Source: Brevundimonas sp. UBA2388 (GTDB taxonomy: Bacteria > Pseudomonadota > Alphaproteobacteria > Caulobacterales > Caulobacteraceae). Taken from it: a stretch of DNA of 21,731 nt. The notes beneath the pieces were generated by a model. The model ran no database searches, had not been told where the DNA came from, and worked only from the letters and a program-made list of their open reading frames with translations. Positions 6,912 through 14,366 of this stretch are shown here, piece by piece. Position 1 is the first letter of the stretch; every line of letters starts with the position of its first letter. The DNA is taken from contig DDSO01000076.1 of the NCBI GenBank assembly GCA_002343425.1, forward strand, positions 1 through 21,731, written 5' to 3'. Position numbers and translations under genes: made by a program.

Positions 6912-9205
6912 ACCGGTCCGGCCTGCTGCTGCTTTTCGAGATTGCGGGCCAACTGGCCAAAGCCGGCGAGATACTGGACGGGAGGCGACTGGCCGCGCCA
7001 ACCCAGTTCCGCGGCGGCGCGCAGGCTCCAGTTTGGATCAGCCAGGTGCGGTCGGGCGAGGGCGCACAGGTCGGCGCGGCCGGCGGCGAGGATGCTGTTC
7101 ACGTGGTCGGTCTCGTAGATGTTGCCGACCGCCATGGTGGCGACACCCGCCTCGTTGCGGATGCGGTCGCTGAAGGGGGTCTGGAACATCCGGCCATAGA
7201 CCGGGCGGCTGTCGGGCGAGGTCTGACCCGCCGAGACGTCGATCAGGTCGCAGCCGGCCTCGGCGAAGGCGCGGGCGATGGCGACGGAATCTTCGGGCGT
7301 CAGGCCCTCGTCCATCCAGTCGGTGGCCGACAGGCGGACGGACATGGGTTTGTCATTCGGCCAGACCGCGCGCATGGCGGCGAAGACCTCCAGCGGGAAG
7401 CGCAGGCGGTTCTCGACGGTGCCACCGTAGTCGTCGGCGCGGTGGTTGGAGATGGGCGTCAGGAAAGAGGACAGCAGATAGCCGTGGGCGCAATGCAGTT
7501 CGACCATGTCGAAGCCGGCCTCGGCCGCCCAGCCGGTCGCGCGAACGAAATCATCGCGGACACGATCCATGTCACCACGGGTCATCTCGCGCGGCGTCTG
7601 GTCTTCGTCCGACCACGGAATGGCGGAGGGGGCGATCAGCTCCCAGCCGTCCTCCAGTGGCTTGTCTGCGCGCGCACCCCATGGCCGCTCCACCGAACCC
7701 TTGCGGCCGGCATGAGCCAGCTGAATGGCGATGCGCGCACCCTGGGCATGGACGAAGTCGACGATCCGCTTCCAGGCGTCGCGGTGTTCCGTGCGGTACA
7801 TGCCCGCGCAGCCGGGCGTGATGCGGGCGTCGGCCGAGACGTCGGTCATCTCGGTGAAGACCAGACCGGCGCCGCCCAGCGCCCGTCCACCCAGGTGGAC
7901 AAGATGGAAATCGCCGACCGTGCCATCTTCGGCCGAATACATGCACATGGGCGAGACCACCACGCGATTGGGCAGGGTCAGGCCGCGCAGTGTCAAAGGC
8001 GCGAACATGGGTGGCGGCGGATTGTCCGTAGACGGAGCACTGGCTTTTTCGGCGAACCAGCGCTCGACCCTGGTCAGGAACGGTCCATCGCGCAGGCGAA
8101 GGTTTTCGTGGCTGACGCGCTGGCTCCGGGTCAGCAGGCTGTAAGTGAACTGAAGAGGATCGAGGCCGACATAGCGGTCTACCGTCTCGAACCACTCGGT
8201 GGAGTTCCGGGCGGCGCTCTGAAGCTTCAGCACCTCGATCCGGCGCTCGGCTTCATAAGCAGCGAGACCCTCGTCCAGATCGTCGGCTTCGGTCAGGGTC
8301 TCGGCCAGGCGAATGGCGTCCTCGAAAGCGAGCTTCGTACCGGAGCCGATAGAAAAATGGGCCGTGTGGGCGGCGTCGCCGAGCAGCACCACCTTGCCGT
8401 CGCGCCAGTTGGAACAGGCCACGCGCGGGAAGTTGAGCCAGGCCGAGCCGCGCAGGTGTTTCGCATTGCTCATCAGGGCATGCCCGCCTAGCCAGTCAGC
8501 AAACAGGGCTTCCGCCGCGCGACAGGTCTGGTCGTGGTCCATGGCTTCGAAGCCGAGGCCGCGCCAGGTCGCTTCCGAACATTCGACGATGAAGGTCGAG
8601 GCGCCGGGCTCGAACTGGTAGGCGTGGGCCCAGATCCAGCCGTGCGGGGTCTCGACGAAGGCGAAGGTGAAGGCGTCGAACGACTGTTTCGTACCCAGCC
8701 AGATGTACTTGTTGGTCCGCACGTCAACGTCGACGCCGAAGACCTCGGGATTGTCGTTGCGGATGCGGCTGTTCAGGCCATCGGCGGCGACGATGACATC
8801 AGCAGGCAGGGCGCGGATGTCGGCGACTTCGCTCTGGAACCGCAGGTCGACGCCGAGCGACCGGGCGCGTTCCTGCAGGAGGGTCAGCAGCCGCTGGCGA
8901 CCGATGCCCGCGAAGCCGTGACCGCCCGAGCGGATGGTCTCGCCGTGGATGTGAACGTCGATGTCGTCCCAATGGACGAAGGCGGCCTCGATGGTGGCGG
9001 CGGTCTCCGGGTCGTTGGCCTTTAGGTTGGCCAGGGTCTGGTCGGAAAACACCACGCCCCAACCGAAGGTGTCGTCCGGCTGATTGCGCTCGTGGACCAC
9101 CACCGAAAGCGACGGATCGCGCAGCTTCAGGGATATGGCGAGGTACAGGCCGCCCGGCCCGGCCCCCACAACGGCGATGCTTCTGACGGCGCTGTTCAAC
9201 GACAT
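6908..9205 (-). CDS. Two-domain FAD monooxygenase/Old Yellow Enzyme fusion (2-aminobenzoyl-CoA monooxygenase/reductase type)
   Basis: A 765-residue fusion. Residues 1 to about 385 are a group A flavoprotein hydroxylase: GAGPGG at 14-19, the DGLNSRIR loop at 142-149 and the FAD ribityl motif GDAAHTAH at 276-283. After a proline-rich linker (about 390-400) residues 400-765 form an Old Yellow Enzyme TIM barrel: [13 protein letters not shown] with Cys421 (thiol-type, YqjM-like), QLAHAGRKG at 495-503, and HCAHGY with His571, His574 and Tyr576. This architecture is that of the Azoarcus evansii enzyme that hydroxylates and then reduces 2-aminobenzoyl-CoA to 2-amino-5-oxocyclohex-1-ene-carbonyl-CoA; databases also name it salicylyl-CoA 5-hydroxylase/oxidoreductase. 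It is the first enzyme gene of the operon. The ATG at 9205 gives the expected N-terminus ([10 protein letters not shown] from residue 10) but has only a weak AGG upstream. Confidence 0.92.
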   Translation of the reverse strand: MSLNSAVRSIAVVGAGPGGLYLAISLKLRDPSLSVVVHERNQPDDTFGWGVVFSDQTLANLKANDPETAATIEAAFVHWDDIDVHIHGETIRSGGHGFAGIGRQRLLTLLQERARSLGVDLRFQSEVADIRALPADVIVAADGLNSRIRNDNPEVFGVDVDVRTNKYIWLGTKQSFDAFTFAFVETPHGWIWAHAYQFEPGASTFIVECSEATWRGLGFEAMDHDQTCRAAEALFADWLGGHALMSNAKHLRGSAWLNFPRVACSNWRDGKVVLLGDAAHTAHFSIGSGTKLAFEDAIRLAETLTEADDLDEGLAAYEAERRIEVLKLQSAARNSTEWFETVDRYVGLDPLQFTYSLLTRSQRVSHENLRLRDGPFLTRVERWFAEKASAPSTDNPPPPMFAPLTLRGLTLPNRVVVSPMCMYSAEDGTVGDFHLVHLGGRALGGAGLVFTEMTDVSADARITPGCAGMYRTEHRDAWKRIVDFVHAQGARIAIQLAHAGRKGSVERPWGARADKPLEDGWELIAPSAIPWSDEDQTPREMTRGDMDRVRDDFVRATGWAAEAGFDMVELHCAHGYLLSSFLTPISNHRADDYGGTVENRLRFPLEVFAAMRAVWPNDKPMSVRLSATDWMDEGLTPEDSVAIARAFAEAGCDLIDVSAGQTSPDSRPVYGRMFQTPFSDRIRNEAGVATMAVGNIYETDHVNSILAAGRADLCALARPHLADPNWSLRAAAELGWRGQSPPVQYLAGFGQLARNLEKQQQAGPV

Positions 9206-9219
9206 ATTTTAAGCCTGAA

Positions 9220-9237
9220 ACAACTCCGTCCGGTTGT
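9220..9237. promoter_or_regulatory. Inverted repeat upstream of the monooxygenase gene, candidate MarR operator
   Basis: ACAAC, eight bases, then GTTGT: an exact 5-bp inverted repeat spanning 18 bp in the 38-nt gap between the LysR stop and the monooxygenase start, 15-32 nt before the ATG. The size and place suit a MarR dimer site controlling the operon. Arms this short occur by chance, so the call is tentative. Confidence 0.3.
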
Positions 9238-9243
9238 CCAGCG

Positions 9244-10143
9244 TCAGCCGCCGGTGAACATGGCCCGGTCGGCCCTGACCGCCTCGACGATCATCGCCGT
9301 GACGGCGCGGATGCGGGCCAGCGGCTTGAGGTCGGCGTGGGTCACCAGCCAAAGGCTGCGGTCCAGATGCACGGCGTCGGGAAGCACGCGGCGGAGGCCG
9401 CTTTCACGGGCGGCGATGAAGTCAGGCAGAACGCACAGGCCCGCGCCGGCGAGTGCCGCCTGGAGCTGGGCGATCAGGTTGGAGCTTTGCAGGGCGACAT
9501 GAATGTCGACGTCCGGCGCCTGCATATAGTCGAGCTCGGGCGCATAGAGCAGGTCGCCGATGTAGCCGATGAAGCGGTGGCCGGCCATGTCGGCGCGGGT
9601 GCGGATAGGCGGGCGGGCGTTGAGATAGGCCGGGGCGGCGTACAGGCTGAGGCCGTAGTCGGTCAGTTTGCGCGAGATCAGCCGGCCTTCGCGCGGCGCG
9701 CTGAGCGTCACGGCGATGTCGGCCTCGCGTTTGGAGAGGCTGAGCACGCCGGAGATGGCCACCAGCTGTATATCCAGTCCGGGATGCCGGTCAGCCAGCT
9801 TCGCCATCAAGGGCGCGAGGACATAGCTGCCGAAGCCTTCGGGTGCGCCGATCCGTACCGTGCCGATCAGGGCCTGATCGGACTCGCCCAGTTCGTTGGC
9901 GGCCCGCAGGGTCAAGCTCTCGATCTTTTCCGCCGTCGGCATCAGCCGTTCACCATGCGGGGTGAGGGCGTAGCCTTGGGGACTGCGGTCGAAGAGGCGA
10001 GCGCCCAGTCCGTCCTCAAGCGCTGCGATGCGCCGGGCCACGGTGGTGTGGTCCATGCTGACCCGCGCCGCCGCCATCGTCAGCCGCCCGGTGCGGGCCA
10101 CGGCGAGGAAGGCGCGGAGGTCGTTCCAGTTGAAATCGGCCAC
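9244..10143 (-). CDS. LysR-family transcriptional regulator
   Basis: A 299-residue LysR-type regulator of normal length. The N-terminal helix-turn-helix reads RAFLAVARTGRLTMAAARVS with the recognition helix DHTTVARRIAALEDGLGARLF, followed by a linker helix and a periplasmic-binding-protein-like effector domain (from about residue 90: VRIGAPEGFGSYVLAPLM). The start is GTG 10143: it has AGGAG at 10154-10150 on this strand and yields the expected start at NWNDLRAFL, whereas the ATG at 10227 adds 28 residues without family likeness. Its stop is only 38 nt before the monooxygenase gene on the same strand, so it may head the aryl-CoA operon. It is divergent from the small protein and phaC genes. 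The target could be either side; the sequence does not decide. Confidence 0.9.
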   Translation of the reverse strand: MADFNWNDLRAFLAVARTGRLTMAAARVSMDHTTVARRIAALEDGLGARLFDRSPQGYALTPHGERLMPTAEKIESLTLRAANELGESDQALIGTVRIGAPEGFGSYVLAPLMAKLADRHPGLDIQLVAISGVLSLSKREADIAVTLSAPREGRLISRKLTDYGLSLYAAPAYLNARPPIRTRADMAGHRFIGYIGDLLYAPELDYMQAPDVDIHVALQSSNLIAQLQAALAGAGLCVLPDFIAARESGLRRVLPDAVHLDRSLWLVTHADLKPLARIRAVTAMIVEAVRADRAMFTGG

Positions 10144-10153
10144 GATCCGCTCC

Positions 10154-10169
10154 TGTGCAAAAATGCACA
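10154..10169. promoter_or_regulatory. Perfect palindrome TGTGCA-AAAA-TGCACA at the LysR ribosome site
   Basis: A perfect 6-bp inverted repeat with a 4-nt A/T spacer, 11-26 nt upstream of the LysR GTG start and sharing one base with its AGGAG ribosome site. It could be a protein-binding site for autoregulation and for the divergent small-protein/phaC promoter, or an RNA hairpin with a UUUU loop next to the ribosome site of the LysR transcript. The symmetric T/A spacing is not the T-N11-A of classical LysR boxes. Confidence 0.45.
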
Positions 10170-10256
10170 ACGATTCCGCAATCCTTGGCATCGTCCGGAC
10201 AGAAAAGCCATGGCATATCGTCGTCATCCGAACGTCTCCGTTCCGAGGACACCGTC

Positions 10257-10445
10257 ATGGCCTTCGACTCCGCCGCCTATACGCCCGCCATCCGGAACGC
10301 TATTCCCGTGCCGACAGCCGCGCTGATCGACGCGTTCGACGCTCCGTGCCCGATCTGGGCGGCCGAGAACCCGGACCGCGCCCTGGCGTTGCTGTTCGTG
10401 GCCCCGCGTGATTGCGCGGCCGTGGATGTCCTCGTCTCGCTGTAA
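10257..10445 (+). CDS. Small protein of unknown function (62 residues) upstream of phaC
   Basis: I do not recognise this protein. The reading frame from ATG 10257 has a good ribosome site (GAGGA at 10245-10249, seven nt before the start) and ends at TAA 10443-10445, 16 nt before the phaC start, so the two are probably co-transcribed. The product is acidic to neutral and moderately hydrophobic, starts MAFDSAAYTPAIRN, has a central APCPIWAAENPDRAL and two cysteines (Cys31, Cys53), with no signal peptide or clear membrane segment. The strong ribosome site and position favour a real gene. It might instead be a translated leader of phaC or a gene remnant. It is divergent from the LysR gene across a 113-bp gap that contains the palindrome at 10154-10169. 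Confidence 0.55.
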   Translation: MAFDSAAYTPAIRNAIPVPTAALIDAFDAPCPIWAAENPDRALALLFVAPRDCAAVDVLVSL

Positions 10446-10461
10446 GCGGAAAGCCTGCCCC

Positions 10462-12246
10462 ATGACCGTCTCCCAGCCGCCGGTTCCCCAGCTGCCCGAT
10501 CCGACCGTCGTGGCTGAAGCCTTGACCACCCTGATGCAGAACGCCGCCGCCGCGGTGCGTACGACCATGGTCCAGGCCGCGACTCCGCAGGCGCTGCCCT
10601 ACGACCCGACGACGCTGACGCGGGCGATGATCGACTTCAACACCGCCGTCATGACCCAGCCGGCGGCCCTGCTGGAGGCCCAGGCCAGGAACTGGAATGA
10701 CTGGACCGCCCTGTGGCGCACCATGGGCGAACGGGCCATGGGCCAGCAGGCCGAACCCGTCGCAGTGCCGGCCAAGGGCGACCGCCGGTTCTCGGACCCG
10801 GCCTGGAGCGACGAGCCGGTCTATGACTATCTGAAACAGGCTTATCTGCTGGCCGCGCGCCAGCTGCAGGATTTCGTCGCCGCCGCCCCGGTCGATGACG
10901 CCACCCGCGCGCAGGTCGATTTCGCCAGCCGGCAGATGATGAACGCCCTGGCGCCAACCAACTTCCCTCACACCAATCCGCAGGTCGCGCGCCGCACGAT
11001 CGAGAGCGGCGGTCTGAACCTGATGACCGGTCTGTCGAACCTGCTGGAGGACGTCGGCAAGGGGCAGGGACTGGTCAGCCGCCGTGCGCCGAACGATTTC
11101 GAACTGGGCGTCAATGTCGCCGCCACCCCGGGGGCGGTGGTGTTCCGGAACGACCTGATGGAACTTATCCAGTATGCGCCGACGACCGACAAGGTCTATC
11201 GCCGCCCGCTGCTGTTCGTGCCGCCGCTGGTCAACAAATACTATCTCTTCGACCTGACGCCCAAGGCCAGCTACCTGAAATGGCTTGTGGATCAGGGCCA
11301 CACCGTCTTCGTCATCTCCTGGGCCAACCCCGACGAGAGCCACGCCGACACGGGCATGGATGCCTATGTTAAGGATGGCGTCATCGCCGCCCTCGACGCC
11401 GTCGAGGCCGCGACGGGCGAGGCCGACGCGGATCTGGTGTCCTACTGCCTTGGCGGCACCCTGTCGGCCATGACCCTCGCCTATCTGGCCCAGACCGGCC
11501 GCGCCGACCGGGTCGCCTCCGCCACCCTGATCGCGACCCTCGTCGACTTCGGCGACATGGGCGAATGGTCGGTGTTCACGAGCGAGCAGGACCTGAACGC
11601 CTTCGACCGCTATCTGGACGACAAGGGCTATGTCGAGGCGCACGACCTGACCAAACTGTTCTCGGCGGTGCGCGCCAACGACCTGATCTGGTCGTCGGTG
11701 GTGAACCATTATCTGCTCGGCGACGAGGCGCGCGCCTCGGACCTGCTGTGGTGGTTCGACGACGGTTCCCGCATTCCGGCGCGCATGCTCAAGGAGTACG
11801 GGCGTCAGATCCTGCGCGGCAACCAACTGAAGGACGGCGGCGTCGCCATCGACGGTGTGACGCTGGACCTCAAGGCCATCGAGACTCCGGTGATGATCGT
11901 GGCGCTCAAGGACGACCATGTCTCGGCGTGGAAGAACACCTATGCCGGCCGCCACTTCTTCGGCGGACCGACGCGGTTCCTGCTGGGCGGCTCAGGCCAC
12001 AACGCCGGGATGATCAATCCGCCCGCGGCCAACAAGCACGGCTACTGGACCAATGATGACGCCCCGGCCGACGCGGAGGCCTGGCTGGCCGGCGCCGAGC
12101 AGAAGCCCGGCTCGTGGTGGCCGGAATGGCAGGGCTGGCTCGACGCCGCCGCCGCCGACGACAAGGTCAAGGCGCGCAAGGTCGGCTCAGGCAAGCTCAA
12201 GGCCGGCGCCGCCGCGCCCGGCGACTACGTCCGCGTTCGCCACTAG
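10462..12246 (+). CDS. phaC: Class I poly(3-hydroxyalkanoate) polymerase (PhaC)
   Basis: Polymerises (R)-3-hydroxyacyl-CoA to polyhydroxyalkanoate at the surface of storage granules. At 594 residues it has the length of class I synthases such as Cupriavidus PhaC (589). The catalytic triad is visible: Cys329 in the lipase-like box SYCLGG (327-332), Asp485 in KDDHVSAW, and His513 in GSGHNAGM. The N-terminal domain (about 1-200) contains the conserved ESGGLNLMTGLSNLLEDV stretch, followed by the alpha/beta-hydrolase core (PLLFVPPLVNKYY, WANPDESH). The start at ATG 10462 follows GGAAAG at 10448-10453; the in-frame ATG at 10408 lies inside the small upstream gene and has no homologous residues. Its TAG stop overlaps the stop of the convergent TSUP gene within a CTAG. 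Confidence 0.95.
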   Translation: MTVSQPPVPQLPDPTVVAEALTTLMQNAAAAVRTTMVQAATPQALPYDPTTLTRAMIDFNTAVMTQPAALLEAQARNWNDWTALWRTMGERAMGQQAEPVAVPAKGDRRFSDPAWSDEPVYDYLKQAYLLAARQLQDFVAAAPVDDATRAQVDFASRQMMNALAPTNFPHTNPQVARRTIESGGLNLMTGLSNLLEDVGKGQGLVSRRAPNDFELGVNVAATPGAVVFRNDLMELIQYAPTTDKVYRRPLLFVPPLVNKYYLFDLTPKASYLKWLVDQGHTVFVISWANPDESHADTGMDAYVKDGVIAALDAVEAATGEADADLVSYCLGGTLSAMTLAYLAQTGRADRVASATLIATLVDFGDMGEWSVFTSEQDLNAFDRYLDDKGYVEAHDLTKLFSAVRANDLIWSSVVNHYLLGDEARASDLLWWFDDGSRIPARMLKEYGRQILRGNQLKDGGVAIDGVTLDLKAIETPVMIVALKDDHVSAWKNTYAGRHFFGGPTRFLLGGSGHNAGMINPPAANKHGYWTNDDAPADAEAWLAGAEQKPGSWWPEWQGWLDAAAADDKVKARKVGSGKLKAGAAAPGDYVRVRH

Positions 12247-13112
12247 GCCTTCGCGATCTCCTTTTGGGCCGCTGCCCGCAACAGCAGGGCGGCGGCATAG
12301 AGGACCACGACCACGACCGCCCAACGCAGCGGCTCGATCGGCATTTCCTTGACCACGAAAGCGGCGACCAGAACGGCCGGTATGCCGCCCAGCGCGATGC
12401 CGATGACGATCCGCAGGTCGATCCGCTCGGCGTTGATGTAGCGGAAGCCGGTGGTCGGCATCAGGAAGGCGCAGGCGCTGGCCATGATCGGGAAGGCCAG
12501 GCGCGGGTCCAGACCCAGCAGGCTGAGCAGGATCAGGGCCGGGGCGTAGAGGCCGATCCCGAAAGACATCAGCATTCCCATGATGAAATGGCCTGCGATG
12601 GCGATCCACATCAGGCTGGGTTCCAGTGCGGTGGCGGTTCCGCCGATCGGCATCAGGTCCAGATTGCTCATGGCGTAGAGCGCGGCTGCGATCAGCAGGG
12701 CGACGCCGACGATCCCCTGAACCACCCGCACCGGGGCGCGGACCATCAGCGGCGCTCCGACCACGGCGCCCGCCACCGCCGCGACGATGCAGGAGACCAG
12801 CAGCATCGGGTCGACGTGGATGCCCAGCAGCACCAGAAAGACCGCTGACTGAACCATGGTCGGCAGGGCGTGGCCGACGTTCAGCGTCGCGGGGATGAAG
12901 CTGTCGGGCGTCATCTTGCGGAACCGGAGCCAGGCGGTCGTCGGAGCGAATGAGCCGATGCCGAGGGTGTCGAAGAAATTGGCGACGGCGCCGAGGATGA
13001 CGGACTCAGGTCCGGGCGCGCCGGTCCCGCGCTTCAGCGCCGCCCGGCCGAGCACCACGACGAAGGCCGTAGCCAGCAGGGCCAGGGCCGTCAGCAGAAT
13101 TGTCAGGACCAA
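12243..13112 (-). CDS. TSUP (TauE/SafE) family membrane transporter, probable member of the hydroxyproline regulon
   Basis: A 289-residue integral membrane protein of the TauE/SafE family (Pfam TauE, formerly DUF81). About eight hydrophobic segments are visible, and the family's two-repeat layout can be seen: a VANFFDTLGIGSFAP loop after helix 1, and a second half with FGIGLYAPALILLSLLGLDPRLAFPIMASACAFL. Known members export sulfite, sulfoacetate or similar organic anions, but many have no known substrate. I choose TTG 13112 as start because it follows a seven-G run (13125-13119) six nt away; the GTG at 13151 has no ribosome site and its upstream is the operator palindrome. It is divergent from the M24 peptidase gene across the first copy of ATCGTATACGAT, which suggests GntR control. 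The substrate may be hydroxyproline, proline or a pathway acid (inference). Confidence 0.85.
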   Translation of the reverse strand: MVLTILLTALALLATAFVVVLGRAALKRGTGAPGPESVILGAVANFFDTLGIGSFAPTTAWLRFRKMTPDSFIPATLNVGHALPTMVQSAVFLVLLGIHVDPMLLVSCIVAAVAGAVVGAPLMVRAPVRVVQGIVGVALLIAAALYAMSNLDLMPIGGTATALEPSLMWIAIAGHFIMGMLMSFGIGLYAPALILLSLLGLDPRLAFPIMASACAFLMPTTGFRYINAERIDLRIVIGIALGGIPAVLVAAFVVKEMPIEPLRWAVVVVVLYAAALLLRAAAQKEIAKA

Positions 13113-13118
13113 GGTCTT

Positions 13119-13125
13119 CCCCCCC
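13119..13125 (-). promoter_or_regulatory. Ribosome binding site that decides the TTG start of the TSUP gene
   Basis: On the minus strand this is a run of seven G flanked by A (AAGGGGGGGAAG), six nt before TTG 13112. It is the only strong ribosome site near the N-terminus and places the operator at 13153-13164 in the untranslated leader or promoter rather than at a start codon. Confidence 0.6.
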
Positions 13126-13152
13126 TTGTCGTTCGATGCCCAACTGAGCACG

Positions 13153-13164
13153 ATCGTATACGAT
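13153..13164. promoter_or_regulatory. Candidate GntR/FCD operator, copy 1: ATCGTATACGAT
   Basis: A perfect 12-bp palindrome in the divergent region between the TSUP gene (TTG 13112, minus) and the M24 peptidase gene (ATG 13194, plus). The identical 12-mer recurs at 16948-16959. GTATAC-centred palindromes are typical of FadR-subfamily GntR operators, and a gene for such a regulator (14363-15013) lies between the two copies. No clear -35/-10 pair could be assigned. Confidence 0.75.
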
Positions 13165-13193
13165 ACTCAATCCAGCGACGCGCGGAGCAGGTC

Positions 13194-14366
13194 ATGGCGA
13201 GCGGTTCAACATCGGTTCCGGCCCCGATCGGCGCGGTCGAGCGGCAGGCGCGTCTGACGGGTCTTCGAATGAGCATGGAAGCGGCAGGGGTCGCGACCGT
13301 GCTGCTGGGTTCGACTTCCAGCCTGCGCTATTTCACCGGCCTCGACTGGTATGCGTCCGAACGCCTCGTGGGTGCCTTGGTCCATGCCGCGGGCGGCCTC
13401 GATTACATCACACCGCAGTTCGAGCTGGAAAAGGTCGAGGGGCTGATCGGTCTTCCGGGCGAGGTCCTGACCTGGGAGGAAGATGAGAGCCCCTGGAGGC
13501 TCGTCGCCGACCGGATCGGCCCCACCGTGCGGATGGCCGTCGACGAGCGGATGGCGCTGGCCATGTATCGGAGCCTGCGCGCCGAGATCGACGATGCGCG
13601 TCTGGCCGACGCCGCGCCGCTGATCCATGCCCTGAGGAGTCGTAAGTCGCCCGCCGAGATCGCGCTGATGTCCCACGCCAAGGCCATCACCATCGAGGTT
13701 CACCGGCGCGCCCACGCGCAGCTTCATGCCGGCCAGCGCGCCTCCGAGGTCGTCCGCTTCATCGACGACCAGCATCGGGCTCTGGGCGGGTCGGGCAGTT
13801 CCTTCTGCATCGTCTCCTTCGGCGAGGACACCTCCCTGCCGCATGGCGGCGAGGGCGACCGGGTCCTCGCTGAAAGGGATGTGGTGCTGATCGACACCGG
13901 CACGCGGATCGACGGCTACAGCTCCGACATCACCCGGACCTATGTGTTCGGCGACGCGAGCCCGGACGTGCGGCGCGTCTGGGATGCCGAGAAGCGGGCG
14001 CAGGCGGCGGCCTTCGAGGCGGCGCGACCGGGCGTGCCCTGCGAGGCTGTCGACGCGGCGGCGCGGCGGTCGCTCGAGGCCGACGGATTCGGCCCGGACT
14101 ACAGCCTGCCGGGCCTGCCGCACCGCACCGGCCACGGCATCGGCCTGGATATCCATGAAGGGCCGTATCTGGTGAAGGGGGATGCCACGCCGCTGGCGAC
14201 CGGCATGTGCTTCTCCAACGAGCCGATGATCGTCGTGCCCGGTCGGTTCGGTGTGCGGCTGGAGGACCATTTCCACATGACCGACGCCGGGCCAGCGTGG
14301 TTCACCCAGCCGCAGCACAGCCTCGACGAACCGTTCGCCGACGTCCCGGCCTGGCTGGCCGGCTAG
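13194..14366 (+). CDS. M24-family metallopeptidase, prolidase/aminopeptidase P-like
   Basis: A 390-residue pita-bread peptidase. Residues 1-150 form a creatinase/prolidase N-terminal domain (VLLGSTSSLRYFTGLDWY), and 150-390 the M24 catalytic domain. All five metal ligands are visible: Asp234 (VLIDTGT), Asp245 (SSDITRT), His314 (RTGHGIG), Glu343 (NEPMIV) and Glu357 (RLEDHF). Such enzymes release an N-terminal residue from Xaa-Pro or Xaa-hydroxyproline peptides, so it would liberate hydroxyproline for the neighbouring pathway; this link is inferred from context and the shared operator. The start ATG 13194 follows GGAG at 13184-13187. Its TAG stop overlaps the GntR stop inside CTAG (14363-14366). 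Non-peptidase M24 proteins (creatinase-like) are the main alternative. Confidence 0.88.
   Translation: MASGSTSVPAPIGAVERQARLTGLRMSMEAAGVATVLLGSTSSLRYFTGLDWYASERLVGALVHAAGGLDYITPQFELEKVEGLIGLPGEVLTWEEDESPWRLVADRIGPTVRMAVDERMALAMYRSLRAEIDDARLADAAPLIHALRSRKSPAEIALMSHAKAITIEVHRRAHAQLHAGQRASEVVRFIDDQHRALGGSGSSFCIVSFGEDTSLPHGGEGDRVLAERDVVLIDTGTRIDGYSSDITRTYVFGDASPDVRRVWDAEKRAQAAAFEAARPGVPCEAVDAAARRSLEADGFGPDYSLPGLPHRTGHGIGLDIHEGPYLVKGDATPLATGMCFSNEPMIVVPGRFGVRLEDHFHMTDAGPAWFTQPQHSLDEPFADVPAWLAG

Noticed and set aside
7046..8491. A 481-codon open frame on the plus strand
   Set aside because: It is antisense to the monooxygenase/reductase fusion, whose motifs cover the same stretch; no recognisable protein.
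9206..9211. TAAAAT next to the monooxygenase start as a -10 element of a leaderless transcript
   Set aside because: No matching -35 hexamer at a proper distance; cannot be told from an A/T-rich start region.
10300..11955. A 551-codon open frame on the minus strand
   Set aside because: It is antisense to phaC, including all catalytic motifs, and its translation is rich in G, R, H and Q without domain signals.
13119..13125. Seven-C run as a possible frameshift or sequencing error site
   Set aside because: It lies outside the TSUP reading frame when the TTG start is used and is well explained as the ribosome site on the minus strand.
13206..14318. A 370-codon open frame on the minus strand
   Set aside because: It is antisense to the M24 peptidase with its complete metal-ligand set and has no features of its own.
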